Below are positions 1-9,358 of a DNA stretch of 62,643 nt, in pieces. The number at the start of each line of letters is the position of its first letter. The first letter of the stretch is position 1. Below the pieces are notes generated by a model. The model was not told the DNA's origin. It searched no databases and saw only the letters and a list, made by a program, of their open reading frames with translations. This stretch comes from Clostridia bacterium (GTDB lineage: Bacteria > Bacillota > Clostridia > Oscillospirales > Acutalibacteraceae): positions 1 to 62,643 of the forward strand of contig JAGAQV010000020.1 of assembly GCA_017622555.1 (NCBI GenBank), given 5' to 3'. A program made the position numbers and the translations under genes.

Positions 1-1536
1 TACTTTTGCGACATTACCTTGAGGAATTTCAAGGTCGGTTTTAGTGTATCCGTTAATAGAGTAATTGAAGTAAATTACTGCGCCATTTTCCTTGTAGATA
101 TCTTTGAGTAAATCTTCGCTGTAGGCTAAAGTAATAGTTAACTTATCGTTAGCAAATTCTTCTTTGCAGTTAGCTTCATCAAGTGCAATGTTAGTTGCAT
201 CAGCTTTAGTTTCAGAAACGGTTTCGCCACAATCGTCACAAACAACGGTTACCATACCATCCTTAAAGTAGGTTGCGGTATTAGTTGTTGTTGTATTTTC
301 GTGGGTGCATTCTTCTTTAACTTCAGTTAAAAGAACGTTATCAATAAAGGTATATGTCTTAGGTGTGCCGGATGCAGTTTCTACTGTTAATGCCAAGCCG
401 TCAAAATCATCTGTAATCGTAAACTCAACAGCATCGGGAGAATGCCACTTTGCAGTACTATGATTTGCATCACTCTTTGGAACAATAACCAAATTGGCAA
501 TTGCTTCACCTAAAGTCCTGTTACCTTCGCCATCAACTGTAACAGGTCTTATATTAAACAATAGATTTGTGGTTCCCGAAGCTTTGACCTTATACTGAAA
601 ACTTACTTTATAAGTTGAACCTTTTTCGGGGATAAAACTATGAAGCTTGCCATCTGTGCCAAGTCCCTTACTGTAATCATAAATTTCATAACGAACAATC
701 TCATTCGCCGAATCACCCGCATATCTTGCAGCTCTAAAGCCAAGTGTGCCATTTGCTCTCAAAGTGTTGGCGTTTGCGGAACCTGCTGAATTGGTGTTGT
801 AACCAGTTGTAAACGTATTATAGGAGTTGTTCTTGTAATTTAGGGTATTTGTTCCAATATTTAATGTAGTTTCTGTAACATTGTCTTCTTCAAAAGCATT
901 GAACAAAACATAATTTTCAGAAAACTTTTCAAGTTTTACATTGTCAATAGTAACATTAACGCCTGTACTGTCATTGGCACCGTTCCATTCAACCGAAATT
1001 GCCAATGCATCTAAATCGGTTTCAGGTGTTGTAAAATATGCTACTGCATCTTCCCATACGTAAAGCTTGGTTTCGCCATCAGCTTCATATAACTTTAGCC
1101 ATTTTTTAACTGTAACAGCTCTAGTTAATATATCGCCTACAGTGTCATTCTCAACACCTCTAACATTTACAAATATACTATTTCCTGCGAGGCTTGTTGT
1201 ATAATAGCGGAATGTTATTTTATACGTAGTGTTAGCAGTTGGCTTATAGTCAACAAATTCACCCGAAACTTTTTCAGGGTCATAAATTTTGTAATGACGC
1301 ACCGAATTACCTGTAGGGGTAGCAGTAGAACTTGTTGCCTTATTTAATTTTAGGGCATTTCCGTTATTTACTTCAGATGTTTCCAAAGACAAATTTGCAT
1401 CGTTTGGAGTCCAACCGTCATCAAAAGTATTGGTTATAATGTCATTTGCGGTAGTATTAGCAAAAACTACGGGGAAGGTCATTACTGCCGATAATACCAA
1501 AAGTGTTGCTAATGCAACCGAAATGATTTTTTTCAT
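1..1536 (-). CDS. Secreted multi-domain protein (carbohydrate-binding-like), C-terminus outside window
   Basis: The gene runs off the left edge; 512 codons are visible. The ATG at 1536 follows a strong GGAGG site. Residues 1-27 form a signal peptide (MKKIISVALATLLVLS then a cut near VFAN) with no lipobox, so the product is probably released or held by a C-terminal anchor that is not visible. Two similar beta-rich modules follow (about residues 33-195 and 200-390). Each has a KITF/KVSF-type strand near its middle and ends in a TIDNV/FIDNV motif, typical of duplicated carbohydrate-binding jelly rolls. Then comes a segment with paired cysteines (CTHENT... CDDCGE), a spacer type common in large secreted proteins of gut Clostridia. 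As the last visible gene of the sugar locus it may bind the polysaccharide at the cell surface; that role is inferred. Confidence 0.75.
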   Translation of the reverse strand, partial: MKKIISVALATLLVLSAVMTFPVVFANTTANDIITNTFDDGWTPNDANLSLETSEVNNGNALKLNKATSSTATPTGNSVRHYKIYDPEKVSGEFVDYKPTANTTYKITFRYYTTSLAGNSIFVNVRGVENDTVGDILTRAVTVKKWLKLYEADGETKLYVWEDAVAYFTTPETDLDALAISVEWNGANDSTGVNVTIDNVKLEKFSENYVLFNAFEEDNVTETTLNIGTNTLNYKNNSYNTFTTGYNTNSAGSANANTLRANGTLGFRAARYAGDSANEIVRYEIYDYSKGLGTDGKLHSFIPEKGSTYKVSFQYKVKASGTTNLLFNIRPVTVDGEGNRTLGEAIANLVIVPKSDANHSTAKWHSPDAVEFTITDDFDGLALTVETASGTPKTYTFIDNVLLTEVKEECTHENTTTTNTATYFKDGMVTVVCDDCGETVSETKADATNIALDEANCKEEFANDKLTITLAYSEDLLKDIYKENGAVIYFNYSINGYTKTDLEIPQGNVAKV

Positions 1537-1596
1537 TTTTTATCCTCCAAATTTTAAAATATAAATTGTTTTATAAGAGGAACGCCGGATATGTCC

Positions 1597-1621
1597 CCCC
1601 AAAAGCATTTAACCTTTGGGG
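1597..1621 (-). other. Intercistronic stem-loop after the binding-protein gene
   Basis: A 7-bp perfect stem (CCCCAAA/TTTGGGG) lies just after the binding-protein stop codon, in the gap before the secreted protein. There is no U-run after it on the minus strand, so it is more likely an mRNA-stabilising or processing hairpin than a strong terminator. Such hairpins often raise the level of the binding-protein message over the rest of the operon. Confidence 0.4.
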
Positions 1622-1641
1622 TGCATATCATTTAAATATAA

Positions 1642-3042
1642 TTATTTAAGCTTTGAACTAAGTGATTCAACAGCACTGTCAAGCTCGTTCTTTTTAGAAT
1701 CAAGCAAGCCGTTAATTTGTGCCTTGCCGCTGTCGTCTACCATAATGAAAGTGTTGCTGTCTTTGTTCATATAAGAGCATGCGGTATCATAGAAGCTATA
1801 GTTGATGCCTTCTTTTTCAATAAGCGGAACGTACGTGTTGTAGTAGAAGTCCTTAACCGCGTCGTTCTTATAAACCTTAACGCCTGCTTCTTCATACTTT
1901 GAATAATCAAGGAACCAACGAAGGAAGTATGCCGCACCTGAGGGGTTCTTAGCATTTTTAGCTATACCGTAACCACGGTAAAGACCAACCTGCTTTGTGG
2001 GCTTGCCTTGGTATGATGAGGGGAACGGAACAGCAGCAAGTGCGCTGTCTTCAATTGTTGAGAAACGGCCGTTAAACTTAATAGAATATACGTTACCGTC
2101 ATAAACACCAACGTTACCGTTGTTAAAGTGGGTGTACCACATACCTGTTTCCCAAATCTTTTCTTCCTTAATGGTTGCATAGAACTGGTAAGCCGAAAGA
2201 ACGTTTGCGGCAGTTATGTTATTTGTAAAACGAGAGGTTGCAGGGTCATAGGAAACAATAGGTGTGCCCATAGAAGCAGCTACAAGGTCAGGCATAATTA
2301 CGCCGCCGTAGTTGCCCGAAATTTTTGTAATGTCACGCATACATTTAAGTGCGTTTTCATAAGTCCACTGACCACGCTTATAGTAGTCGCCGGGGGACAT
2401 AATAGAATGGGTTGCAAATAACTTTTTGTTGTAAACGATGAACTGATGACCTTGCCAGCAGCTCTTGTTTGAGTTAACCTCGTATGTATTACCCTTAATT
2501 GTAGAAATTTTAATAATATTAGGGTCCCAGAAAGGATCTTTAAGATCTATAAGGTTTTGAAGAGGCTGAAGAATTTCAATTTGAGTTGCAAAGTTGTAAA
2601 CGTCAACCAAAAGGTCAGGTGCGTTACCTGCAGCAATTTGCTGTGTTACGGTAGCAACATAGCTGCTTTGGTCAACGTTGCGAATTTGCACCTTAATACC
2701 GGTTTTCTTTGTGAATTCCTTATAAACCTTTTGATATTTGTCGTGACCCTCGTCACCCCAGCAAGCAAAGGTAACTGTTGTGCCCTTAAGTCGCTTTGGA
2801 ATATTTGCAAATGGGTCGGTGCTTGAAAGGTCTACCTTGTCATCGTCGGTAATGGTAACGCCCGAGCCGATTTGGTTTAAAAGTTCGGAATTTGCTTCCT
2901 TTTCAGGAACTTCAAAGCCGTCGCCCTTTTCGTCACCGAAATCAAGGACTTCGCCGCCCTTATCGCCACCACAAGCACTAAGTGTAAACACCATAGCAAA
3001 TGTAAGCAATAAAGCTAGGATTTTTGAAATTTGTTTTTTCAT
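1642..3042 (-). CDS. ABC sugar transporter, lipoprotein solute-binding protein (family 1)
   Basis: Captures an oligosaccharide outside the membrane and delivers it to the permease pair encoded just upstream. The 466-aa product has a lipoprotein signal ending in LSAC (Cys24), a charged Gly/Asp/Glu-rich linker, and from about residue 85 a classic family-1 binding fold: a strand rich in VTFACWGDEG, then helix and NAPDLLVD near residue 140. Length and layout are normal for the family. The ATG at 3042 is preceded by AAAGGAG. The gene follows the 3083-4039 permease by 40 bp and belongs to the same transcript. The substrate cannot be read from the sequence; the GH28-like enzyme at the head of the locus suggests pectin-type fragments. 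Confidence 0.9.
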   Translation of the reverse strand: MKKQISKILALLLTFAMVFTLSACGGDKGGEVLDFGDEKGDGFEVPEKEANSELLNQIGSGVTITDDDKVDLSSTDPFANIPKRLKGTTVTFACWGDEGHDKYQKVYKEFTKKTGIKVQIRNVDQSSYVATVTQQIAAGNAPDLLVDVYNFATQIEILQPLQNLIDLKDPFWDPNIIKISTIKGNTYEVNSNKSCWQGHQFIVYNKKLFATHSIMSPGDYYKRGQWTYENALKCMRDITKISGNYGGVIMPDLVAASMGTPIVSYDPATSRFTNNITAANVLSAYQFYATIKEEKIWETGMWYTHFNNGNVGVYDGNVYSIKFNGRFSTIEDSALAAVPFPSSYQGKPTKQVGLYRGYGIAKNAKNPSGAAYFLRWFLDYSKYEEAGVKVYKNDAVKDFYYNTYVPLIEKEGINYSFYDTACSYMNKDSNTFIMVDDSGKAQINGLLDSKKNELDSAVESLSSKLK

Positions 3043-3082
3043 GATGCTATTTCTCCTTTATATATATATTAATTTTTAAAAA

Positions 3083-4039
3083 TTAACCAGTTATACCCAC
3101 GCGGTCGATACTCTTTACAAACTTTCTTTGAAGTATAAGGTATACAACCAGCGGTATGGCAATAAATAAAAGACAAGCCGCAAAAACTATTGTGGTGGCT
3201 ATAGGCTGAGTACCAAGCCATAAGCCATCCTGATGAAGTGGTACTTCAATTTGTGATATCATAACCGAAAGCGGTCGGGTTTCATTTGTAAAGCAAAGCT
3301 GAGCTAAAAAGCTTTCGTTCCAATGCCATACGATTGATAAAACTATAACCGTTACGATTACAACTCCTGAAGATGGCAGCGCAATTTGCAAAAATGTTCT
3401 AAGAGGTCCTGCGCCATCAACATAAGCAGCATCCTCTAGTTCCTTTGGTAGCCCCTTGAAAAACTGCATATAAATATATATCAGCATACCCGAACGGATA
3501 CCAACGCCGAAAATTGAAGGCAACCAATATACTAGGTCGGTGTCAAAAACATTAAGTCGTAAATCAAGACCTGTCAGACTGTCGATAAGACCTAAAATTC
3601 CAAGAAAATCAAGCTGCCTGAAGTTTACCGAAAGCGACAAGCTGTACATTGGAAGGGGTACCATAAGCGATAGCATTAAAAATGCTGTTGCTATTCCCTT
3701 TCCCCTAAACTCAAACCTTGAAAAACCGTAAGCAATTGCGGCACATATAAATACCTCAATAAATGCCGAAACAATTTGCAAAGTAAAGGTTCTGGTCAGT
3801 GACGGGATAAAGTCAAGATATTCAAATGCGGTTTTGAACATATCAAACGAAATATAACGCGGCACCCATATAAACCTTACATCAAGGAGCGCTTCCAAGG
3901 GCTTTATTGAGCCGCTTACCATATATATAAGCGGGTAAATTACTATGTAACCTATAACGGTAAGCATAAGATACCGAAAACCGTTAATGCCAACCGAGGT
4001 CAAGCCCTTTTTAAGCTTTGCAGGTGAAATCTTCATCAT
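3083..4039 (-). CDS. Carbohydrate ABC transporter permease (MalG/CUT1-like)
   Basis: Integral membrane half of a sugar importer, 318 aa with about six membrane segments. The cytoplasmic EAA loop that docks the ATPase is present as DAAYVDGAGPLRTFLQIALP, with the invariant Gly and the terminal LP. The start overlaps the stop of the preceding permease by 4 bp (ATGA), which implies translational coupling and a heterodimer with it. No ATPase gene is nearby, so it must use an ATPase encoded elsewhere. It pairs with the binding protein immediately downstream. Confidence 0.9.
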   Translation of the reverse strand: MMKISPAKLKKGLTSVGINGFRYLMLTVIGYIVIYPLIYMVSGSIKPLEALLDVRFIWVPRYISFDMFKTAFEYLDFIPSLTRTFTLQIVSAFIEVFICAAIAYGFSRFEFRGKGIATAFLMLSLMVPLPMYSLSLSVNFRQLDFLGILGLIDSLTGLDLRLNVFDTDLVYWLPSIFGVGIRSGMLIYIYMQFFKGLPKELEDAAYVDGAGPLRTFLQIALPSSGVVIVTVIVLSIVWHWNESFLAQLCFTNETRPLSVMISQIEVPLHQDGLWLGTQPIATTIVFAACLLFIAIPLVVYLILQRKFVKSIDRVGITG

Positions 4040-4944
4040 GCGCTTTCACCCCATTTCTTAACGAATACTTTTTGGTAAATAAGGAATATTATAACCATAA
4101 TGGCCGCAACAAAAATGTAATAAAACCACAGCATTGCCGAGCCTACACCGTATTCAATATCGTTGAATTTTCGGTACGCTGCTGATATAACCTCATTTGT
4201 ATTGGCGGCACATACCTCAATTATTGAGAATATTACAACCAGCACCATTGTTCTTATTAGCTGCGGGAAGGTTACAAACCAGAAGGTTTCCCAAGCGTTT
4301 GCGCCTTCAACACGGGCAACCTCGTAATGAAGCTCGGGTATAGACTGAAGACCTGCAATGATTAGTATGGTTTGTATACCGCTTTGCCACACCAGCATAA
4401 AAATTTCACTAAGTGCAAGGGACAAATAATCTTCAATAAACGACGGAAGATTTAAGCCACTAAGCACCGCATCAAAATCAATTAAATCAAAGCCTGCGGC
4501 ATCTGAAACAGCCGCTTGTGTAGCATTGGTTGAGCCGGCTGTTAAAAAAAGCTGTAACACCGTTCCGCTTGCAATAATAACGGGTAAGAAATAAAGGCCT
4601 CTGTAAAAAATTCTTCCCTTATAGCTTCCGTTTAATAAAAGCGCAAGCACCATACTTACAACCAAAATAAACGGTACCGAAACAAACATACTTTTAAAGG
4701 CTTCTAAAACACTGTCAAGATAATCGGGATCGGTAACAAGAATTTTATAATAATTCTCGATACCAAGAAACTGTGTTATAACACCCTCAGTACCAATGCT
4801 CATTTTTGAAAAGCTAAGATAAACGGAATGAAATATCGGATAAAGAAAGAAAACTATCATTCCAAATATCCAAGGAGAGATAAACATATATGCATAGCGT
4901 TCTTTTAACCGTTCAAGGCTTTTAGGTTTAGATTTACCAAACAT
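4036..4944 (-). CDS. Carbohydrate ABC transporter permease (MalF/LplB-like)
   Basis: Partner permease of the previous entry, 302 aa. It opens with a basic cytoplasmic tail and a first membrane span near residues 20-40 (YMFISPWIFGMIVFFLYPIF), the usual LplB/UgpA-type start. The EAA loop reads YEVARVEGANAWETFWFVTFP, where the usual Ala is Val/Ala and the Gly is kept. The start has GGAGGGATAAAAT before ATG. The coding region sits 3 bp after the DUF5696-type lipoprotein gene, so these genes are made from one message. Confidence 0.9.
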   Translation of the reverse strand: MFGKSKPKSLERLKERYAYMFISPWIFGMIVFFLYPIFHSVYLSFSKMSIGTEGVITQFLGIENYYKILVTDPDYLDSVLEAFKSMFVSVPFILVVSMVLALLLNGSYKGRIFYRGLYFLPVIIASGTVLQLFLTAGSTNATQAAVSDAAGFDLIDFDAVLSGLNLPSFIEDYLSLALSEIFMLVWQSGIQTILIIAGLQSIPELHYEVARVEGANAWETFWFVTFPQLIRTMVLVVIFSIIEVCAANTNEVISAAYRKFNDIEYGVGSAMLWFYYIFVAAIMVIIFLIYQKVFVKKWGESA

Positions 4945-4947
4945 ATT

Positions 4948-7203
4948 TTATCCCTCCAATATAATGTAATTATTTGCGTCAACCTGTGTTCCCTGATAAT
5001 CGACAGCCTTTTCGCTGTAATTTACAGCAACTGTGACGCCGTTATCAAATTTGGTTACACGAAGTCCGTTTTCATAGATCTCATGCTGAGAAATAGTTGC
5101 ATTGGAAATTTTTTCTAAAGCTTTGTTTACTTCACTTACGGTTTCAACAATTTTTTCCTTTTGACCGTTAAAGTTGGAAACGGGAATAGAAGAAAACTTT
5201 GAAGAGGCAAAACTGTTATCGTAATTAAAGCTGAGTGTAAATGATGGGGCGATACCCGCCTCAATACACTTCAAAACAGCGGTTTTATAGTCAACCGAAA
5301 TATTAAGTGATGTACTGCTCATAGGAACATAGCCCTTAAGTACAATTTGATAAAAAGGAACGTCATAGCGTGTAATATCAAACTGTGATGAAACTACGGG
5401 CGCTTCAGCAATATAATCTGAAAGACCTGCCGCATAAATATTGGGGTTGATTGTTAGAATATCTGTATTCTTTGTGTTCCTTAAAATTTCTGAAACGTCA
5501 GCAGAAATACCACCCGAAACGCCTGCACCCTTTAAGGAATAATCCGAATATGCGATACTTGAAAGCGACGAAAGGGAAACACCGTTAAAGCCATAATTTT
5601 TGGCTGTGCTTACCGCCTTTTTAGCCGCTGCGCCAAGTTTTGCACGTTCTAGCAGCATATACTTATCTTGACCGCTACCGTTACGGGTAATGTTGTTATA
5701 AAAACTAAGATAAACGGTTTGCCCGTCAAACGATTTTGCGGTATCACCTGAAATAGAAAAGCCACTACCGTTCTTATTAAAGCCAATAATATCAAAATCC
5801 ATAAACAGCTTTATGTTACTTTCTTTACAAAAGGCTGTAAGTGATGATATATCGGATTTTTTGCCCAGCTTTGACGAAATTTTAAAACCGCCGCCAAGCT
5901 TTCCTATATCAAGTCCGCTTTGTCCAAAGCCGACAAGAGAGATAAGAATGTCGCTATCTATTTTCTTATCAAAATATCTTGCGATTTCCTCTGCCTCGCT
6001 TACTGTGGTAAGTGCCGAAAGCTTAGTGGAAGGAATGCCGAAATTAAAGGTTTTTTGGTTTATACCGCCAAGTATTCTGATGGCTGCGCCAACCTGCTTT
6101 TGACTGCTTTTTGAAAGCTGACCGTTTTCAATTAAATACTTGCGGTAGGTTTTAGCCATACCGCTGTAATTTGCATCCTCATCGCTAAGGGGATAATACT
6201 TAACCGTAAGCAATTCTTCGGTTATATAATCATCATAAATCGGGATTTCCGCCAGACTCATTACAAAGCCTGCGGGTCTTTTAACAATATTGTGTCCTCT
6301 TACCCTGAAAAACGGATAAATTGAAGAATATTTCTTTGCGGAAGAACCGATATCCCAATTTAAATATGCCCTTTCAGCAGAGGAGGTTATTATACCCAAA
6401 ATGGCATTGTCGCCCTGCTTTTTACCGAAAATCGGCATATTTATTTTTTCGGTATAGGAGGTAAGGGTAAAATCACTTATGGTAATATCCTCACCATATA
6501 CACGAGTACTTCCCTGTCGGCCGATCATATCAATTGTTTGCGGTTTCATAAGAGCTCCGCTACCATCGGGAATAAAGAAATAACTGTCATCACTGTCATT
6601 TTTAAGTGAGCACAAGAAGGGTGCTACTGCAACACCTGCTACAAAGCTTTCCCCGTTATCGTAAATTTCCTTAGGGTCTACCGAAATTTCAAAATTATCC
6701 TCATTAAGCTTATAATCCACCGAAACGGCAATCTCCTGCGAGGAGAAAACATAAGTTATCTTAATACCGTTCGGGATAACCTCACCAAAAATCTCACCGC
6801 CGTCAATTGCATCCAATGCAGCAAACGCAGTGGTTTCCGAAAGAGTTTTTGAGTTATAGTAGTAAACAATAATGGGGGATTCTATTTGAACATTGTTTTC
6901 AATTTCATAGCCCTCTTCATCGTATTGTACCTGCATAGCTTCGGTAGGTATTGTGCTGTAAACCTCACCGCTTTGCTTATCGGTCACTACAACCTGCTTA
7001 TAGGTGTCATTCCACGACATAATAAAACGTTCGTTTTGACAAATTTCTCCATCGGCTAAAGCATCATTTTTATATTCCAACGTTGAAAAGTCCAACGCTG
7101 TTCTAAGCGATGCCTTTTCGCCCCCTTTACAGCCTGTAAGGAGTGATAACATACAAGAAAACACAAGTATTATTCCAATTACTTTAATAACTGCTTTTTT
7201 CAA
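4948..7203 (-). CDS. DUF5696-type surface lipoprotein (possible glycosidase-like fold)
   Basis: A 751-aa lipoprotein: signal peptide ending LLTGC (Cys25), so it sits on the outer face of the membrane. I assign it to the DUF5696 family from its size, its fold pattern and its company; this family recurs beside sugar ABC permeases and Yip1-type proteins in Paenibacillus-like loci. Residues about 40-330 are beta-rich, like a mutarotase-type sandwich. Residues about 380-640 alternate strands and helices (DILISLVGFG, IKLFMDFDIIGF, YGFNGVSLSSLSSIAY), which resembles a TIM barrel. No catalytic acid pair can be assigned with confidence. The start is TTG at 7203 with GGTGATAA before it. Role is unknown: either substrate handling at the membrane or hydrolysis of bound oligosaccharide. 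Confidence 0.7.
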   Translation of the reverse strand: MKKAVIKVIGIILVFSCMLSLLTGCKGGEKASLRTALDFSTLEYKNDALADGEICQNERFIMSWNDTYKQVVVTDKQSGEVYSTIPTEAMQVQYDEEGYEIENNVQIESPIIVYYYNSKTLSETTAFAALDAIDGGEIFGEVIPNGIKITYVFSSQEIAVSVDYKLNEDNFEISVDPKEIYDNGESFVAGVAVAPFLCSLKNDSDDSYFFIPDGSGALMKPQTIDMIGRQGSTRVYGEDITISDFTLTSYTEKINMPIFGKKQGDNAILGIITSSAERAYLNWDIGSSAKKYSSIYPFFRVRGHNIVKRPAGFVMSLAEIPIYDDYITEELLTVKYYPLSDEDANYSGMAKTYRKYLIENGQLSKSSQKQVGAAIRILGGINQKTFNFGIPSTKLSALTTVSEAEEIARYFDKKIDSDILISLVGFGQSGLDIGKLGGGFKISSKLGKKSDISSLTAFCKESNIKLFMDFDIIGFNKNGSGFSISGDTAKSFDGQTVYLSFYNNITRNGSGQDKYMLLERAKLGAAAKKAVSTAKNYGFNGVSLSSLSSIAYSDYSLKGAGVSGGISADVSEILRNTKNTDILTINPNIYAAGLSDYIAEAPVVSSQFDITRYDVPFYQIVLKGYVPMSSTSLNISVDYKTAVLKCIEAGIAPSFTLSFNYDNSFASSKFSSIPVSNFNGQKEKIVETVSEVNKALEKISNATISQHEIYENGLRVTKFDNGVTVAVNYSEKAVDYQGTQVDANNYIILEG

Positions 7204-7216
7204 AAATTATCACCCT

Positions 7217-9349
7217 CTATCTGTATATCAGTTCAATAAATATTGTGCTTACAAGGTTTAATGCCTGCTGTATGAGCATAAATACAAGGAACAGCAAGAA
7301 TACAATTATCATCATTCCGATAACCGTAACAACCGTTGTGGCAACAAATTTACCAAACTCGTAATCGTGAATTTTCATTATGCCTATTATTAGCATAAAC
7401 AACGAATAAAGTAAGCATGCTACAGCAAAAACATCAAGGAAGGCTCCTTCACTAGGTACAAGAATATGCGTAAGTATTAGCCTAACTATTCTGAAAGCCA
7501 CCATTGGAATAAGGCTGTAACAGGTCACTATAAAGATTTCCTTAAGTGTGCCTATACCGCTTGCAAGCGAGCAGATAAGCCAGTTTGTAATGCTGAAAAG
7601 CATTACAAGACCTATAGTGCTAAGCAAAACATAAATTGCACTATAGTTTTCCGAATCGAAAACTGTAAAGGCAAAGCCGCCGCTCGTATCGTTAAGCACG
7701 GTAACAACATAGAAAAGCACAAGTATTACAGCGGCAATTATTGCCGAGCCCTGACCCTTTTCCTTTACAAGTCTAAAGCTTTCAACGGGGTGTGCCACAC
7801 TCGAAAGCGCAACCTTAAGCCGTTCATTTTTTATTAACACAGGCCTATTTTTCCCTAGCTTAAGCTTTAGCACAATTGCAAGCGCCACTATAACAGCAAT
7901 TGCAATAAAAATTAAATAAAAGTATTTTTCCAAAAGCTCGGTACGCTTAAGCTCAAAGGCTTTGGCATAGGTGTCACGGTCAACACCAAGCTTTGCGTAT
8001 TCCATAGCTTTTTCGTTATTGCCCAAATCGTAATAGGCTTTACCAAGACCTCTGTATGCAAGCTGGCAATTACTGTCCTCAGCTATTACAGCAGTCCAGC
8101 TATCAAGTGCTGCTGCAAAATCACCCGAAAGTGTGGTAAGCTGTGCCGAACGAACCGCCGCACCGTATTTGGTAAGCTTAAATACCGTGACGGTGTTTTT
8201 ATACGAGTCGCTTACAAGCACATCTAAGCCGTTTAAAGCAATTGCAGAAGGTAATGAAAAGGTTCCCTTTTGCTCGCCCTGACCTGCACTGCCGCCAAAA
8301 ACGGAAAACAAATTGCAGTCGCTGTCGTACCAAAATACCCTACCATAAGTTTTATCAAGGGTATATATCATTCCGTCAGCATCAACATCCAGGTTATTAA
8401 GGTTTTGGGAAAGTGTAGCAAAAAGGTGGTAACCAACCTTATAGTCGGCAAAGTTTTTGCCGTCACTTGCAATAACATTCTTGCCGCCCGGATTTAACAC
8501 ACAAATTTGACCCGTTTGAACATTACTTTTTACACCCTTACCTGTAGAGGTGTAAACGAAATCATTAGGACCTAGAACTATATCCGTAAATGCATACGGA
8601 AGCGAAATTTCATCTGCCGCACGCTTAATGTCGTTTGATGTAAGCCTTTTCCAAAGCTTTGTGAGAACGTCCAATGCGGTTGCCTTTACGGTATTAGCAC
8701 CGTAAAAACCCAAAAATTCCATTTCGGGTGAATAAAGTATTGCGCCGTAATAAGAGCCTTCGCTTGCAATATAGGTATAACCCTTAGAGTCAACCGCCAC
8801 TTTAACGGGGCGGTATTTAAAGCCTGTTGGAATAAGCTCAGACTCGGGAAGGGTTAGCATATCGGTCACCTTACCGACTTCATCAAGGCAAATAACACGG
8901 GCATTTTCGGTATCGCAAACATAAATAACACCGTTTTTATCAACATAAATACCCTGTGCATCGGTAAAGACAAGCGGTTGACCTTCATAGCTCATATCCT
9001 TAATTGTGGATAAAAGCTGATAATTTTCATCAAGTATGTATATCCTTGAATTACCGCTGTCAAGCACATAGGTTTTACCGCTGTTATCTACCGCAACATC
9101 GTTAAGCTTGCTGTTTTCATCAGCGCCGAGTATTGCCGCCGAAACAATTAAATCGGTTTTATACATAGGCTTTGAATAGACAGGCATTTTTTCGCTTGTA
9201 TTATAATCAACCCAATATGTATAGCTTTGGTAAGGCACTTCGTTTGACTGTGCCGAGCCCGTTTCCTGCTGAACTGCCGAAACCGTAAAGGAAGCGGTAA
9301 GACAGGCAATAATTATTAGGGATATTAAGATTTTTGCAATTTTCTTCAT
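7217..9349 (-). CDS. NHL-propeller / TPR / Yip1-like membrane protein
   Basis: A 710-aa protein with four recognisable parts. A signal peptide covers residues 1-25. A beta-propeller of NHL-type repeats spans about 55-400 (LNDVAVDNSGKTYVLDSGN, QGIYVDKNGVIYVCDTEN, LDVDADGMIYTLDK). A short TPR-like helical pair lies near 410-465 (CQLAYRGLGKAYYDLGNNEK). A membrane span near 480 leads to a C-terminal Yip1-like block with about five membrane segments. I chose the ATG at 9349 because AGGTGG lies five bases upstream; an earlier in-frame GTG lies inside that site. The propeller should face outside. It sits between the two permease sets, suggesting a scaffold or sensor for the transport machinery; this is inference. 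Confidence 0.75.
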   Translation of the reverse strand: MKKIAKILISLIIIACLTASFTVSAVQQETGSAQSNEVPYQSYTYWVDYNTSEKMPVYSKPMYKTDLIVSAAILGADENSKLNDVAVDNSGKTYVLDSGNSRIYILDENYQLLSTIKDMSYEGQPLVFTDAQGIYVDKNGVIYVCDTENARVICLDEVGKVTDMLTLPESELIPTGFKYRPVKVAVDSKGYTYIASEGSYYGAILYSPEMEFLGFYGANTVKATALDVLTKLWKRLTSNDIKRAADEISLPYAFTDIVLGPNDFVYTSTGKGVKSNVQTGQICVLNPGGKNVIASDGKNFADYKVGYHLFATLSQNLNNLDVDADGMIYTLDKTYGRVFWYDSDCNLFSVFGGSAGQGEQKGTFSLPSAIALNGLDVLVSDSYKNTVTVFKLTKYGAAVRSAQLTTLSGDFAAALDSWTAVIAEDSNCQLAYRGLGKAYYDLGNNEKAMEYAKLGVDRDTYAKAFELKRTELLEKYFYLIFIAIAVIVALAIVLKLKLGKNRPVLIKNERLKVALSSVAHPVESFRLVKEKGQGSAIIAAVILVLFYVVTVLNDTSGGFAFTVFDSENYSAIYVLLSTIGLVMLFSITNWLICSLASGIGTLKEIFIVTCYSLIPMVAFRIVRLILTHILVPSEGAFLDVFAVACLLYSLFMLIIGIMKIHDYEFGKFVATTVVTVIGMMIIVFLLFLVFMLIQQALNLVSTIFIELIYR

Positions 9350-9358
9350 AAAAACCAC

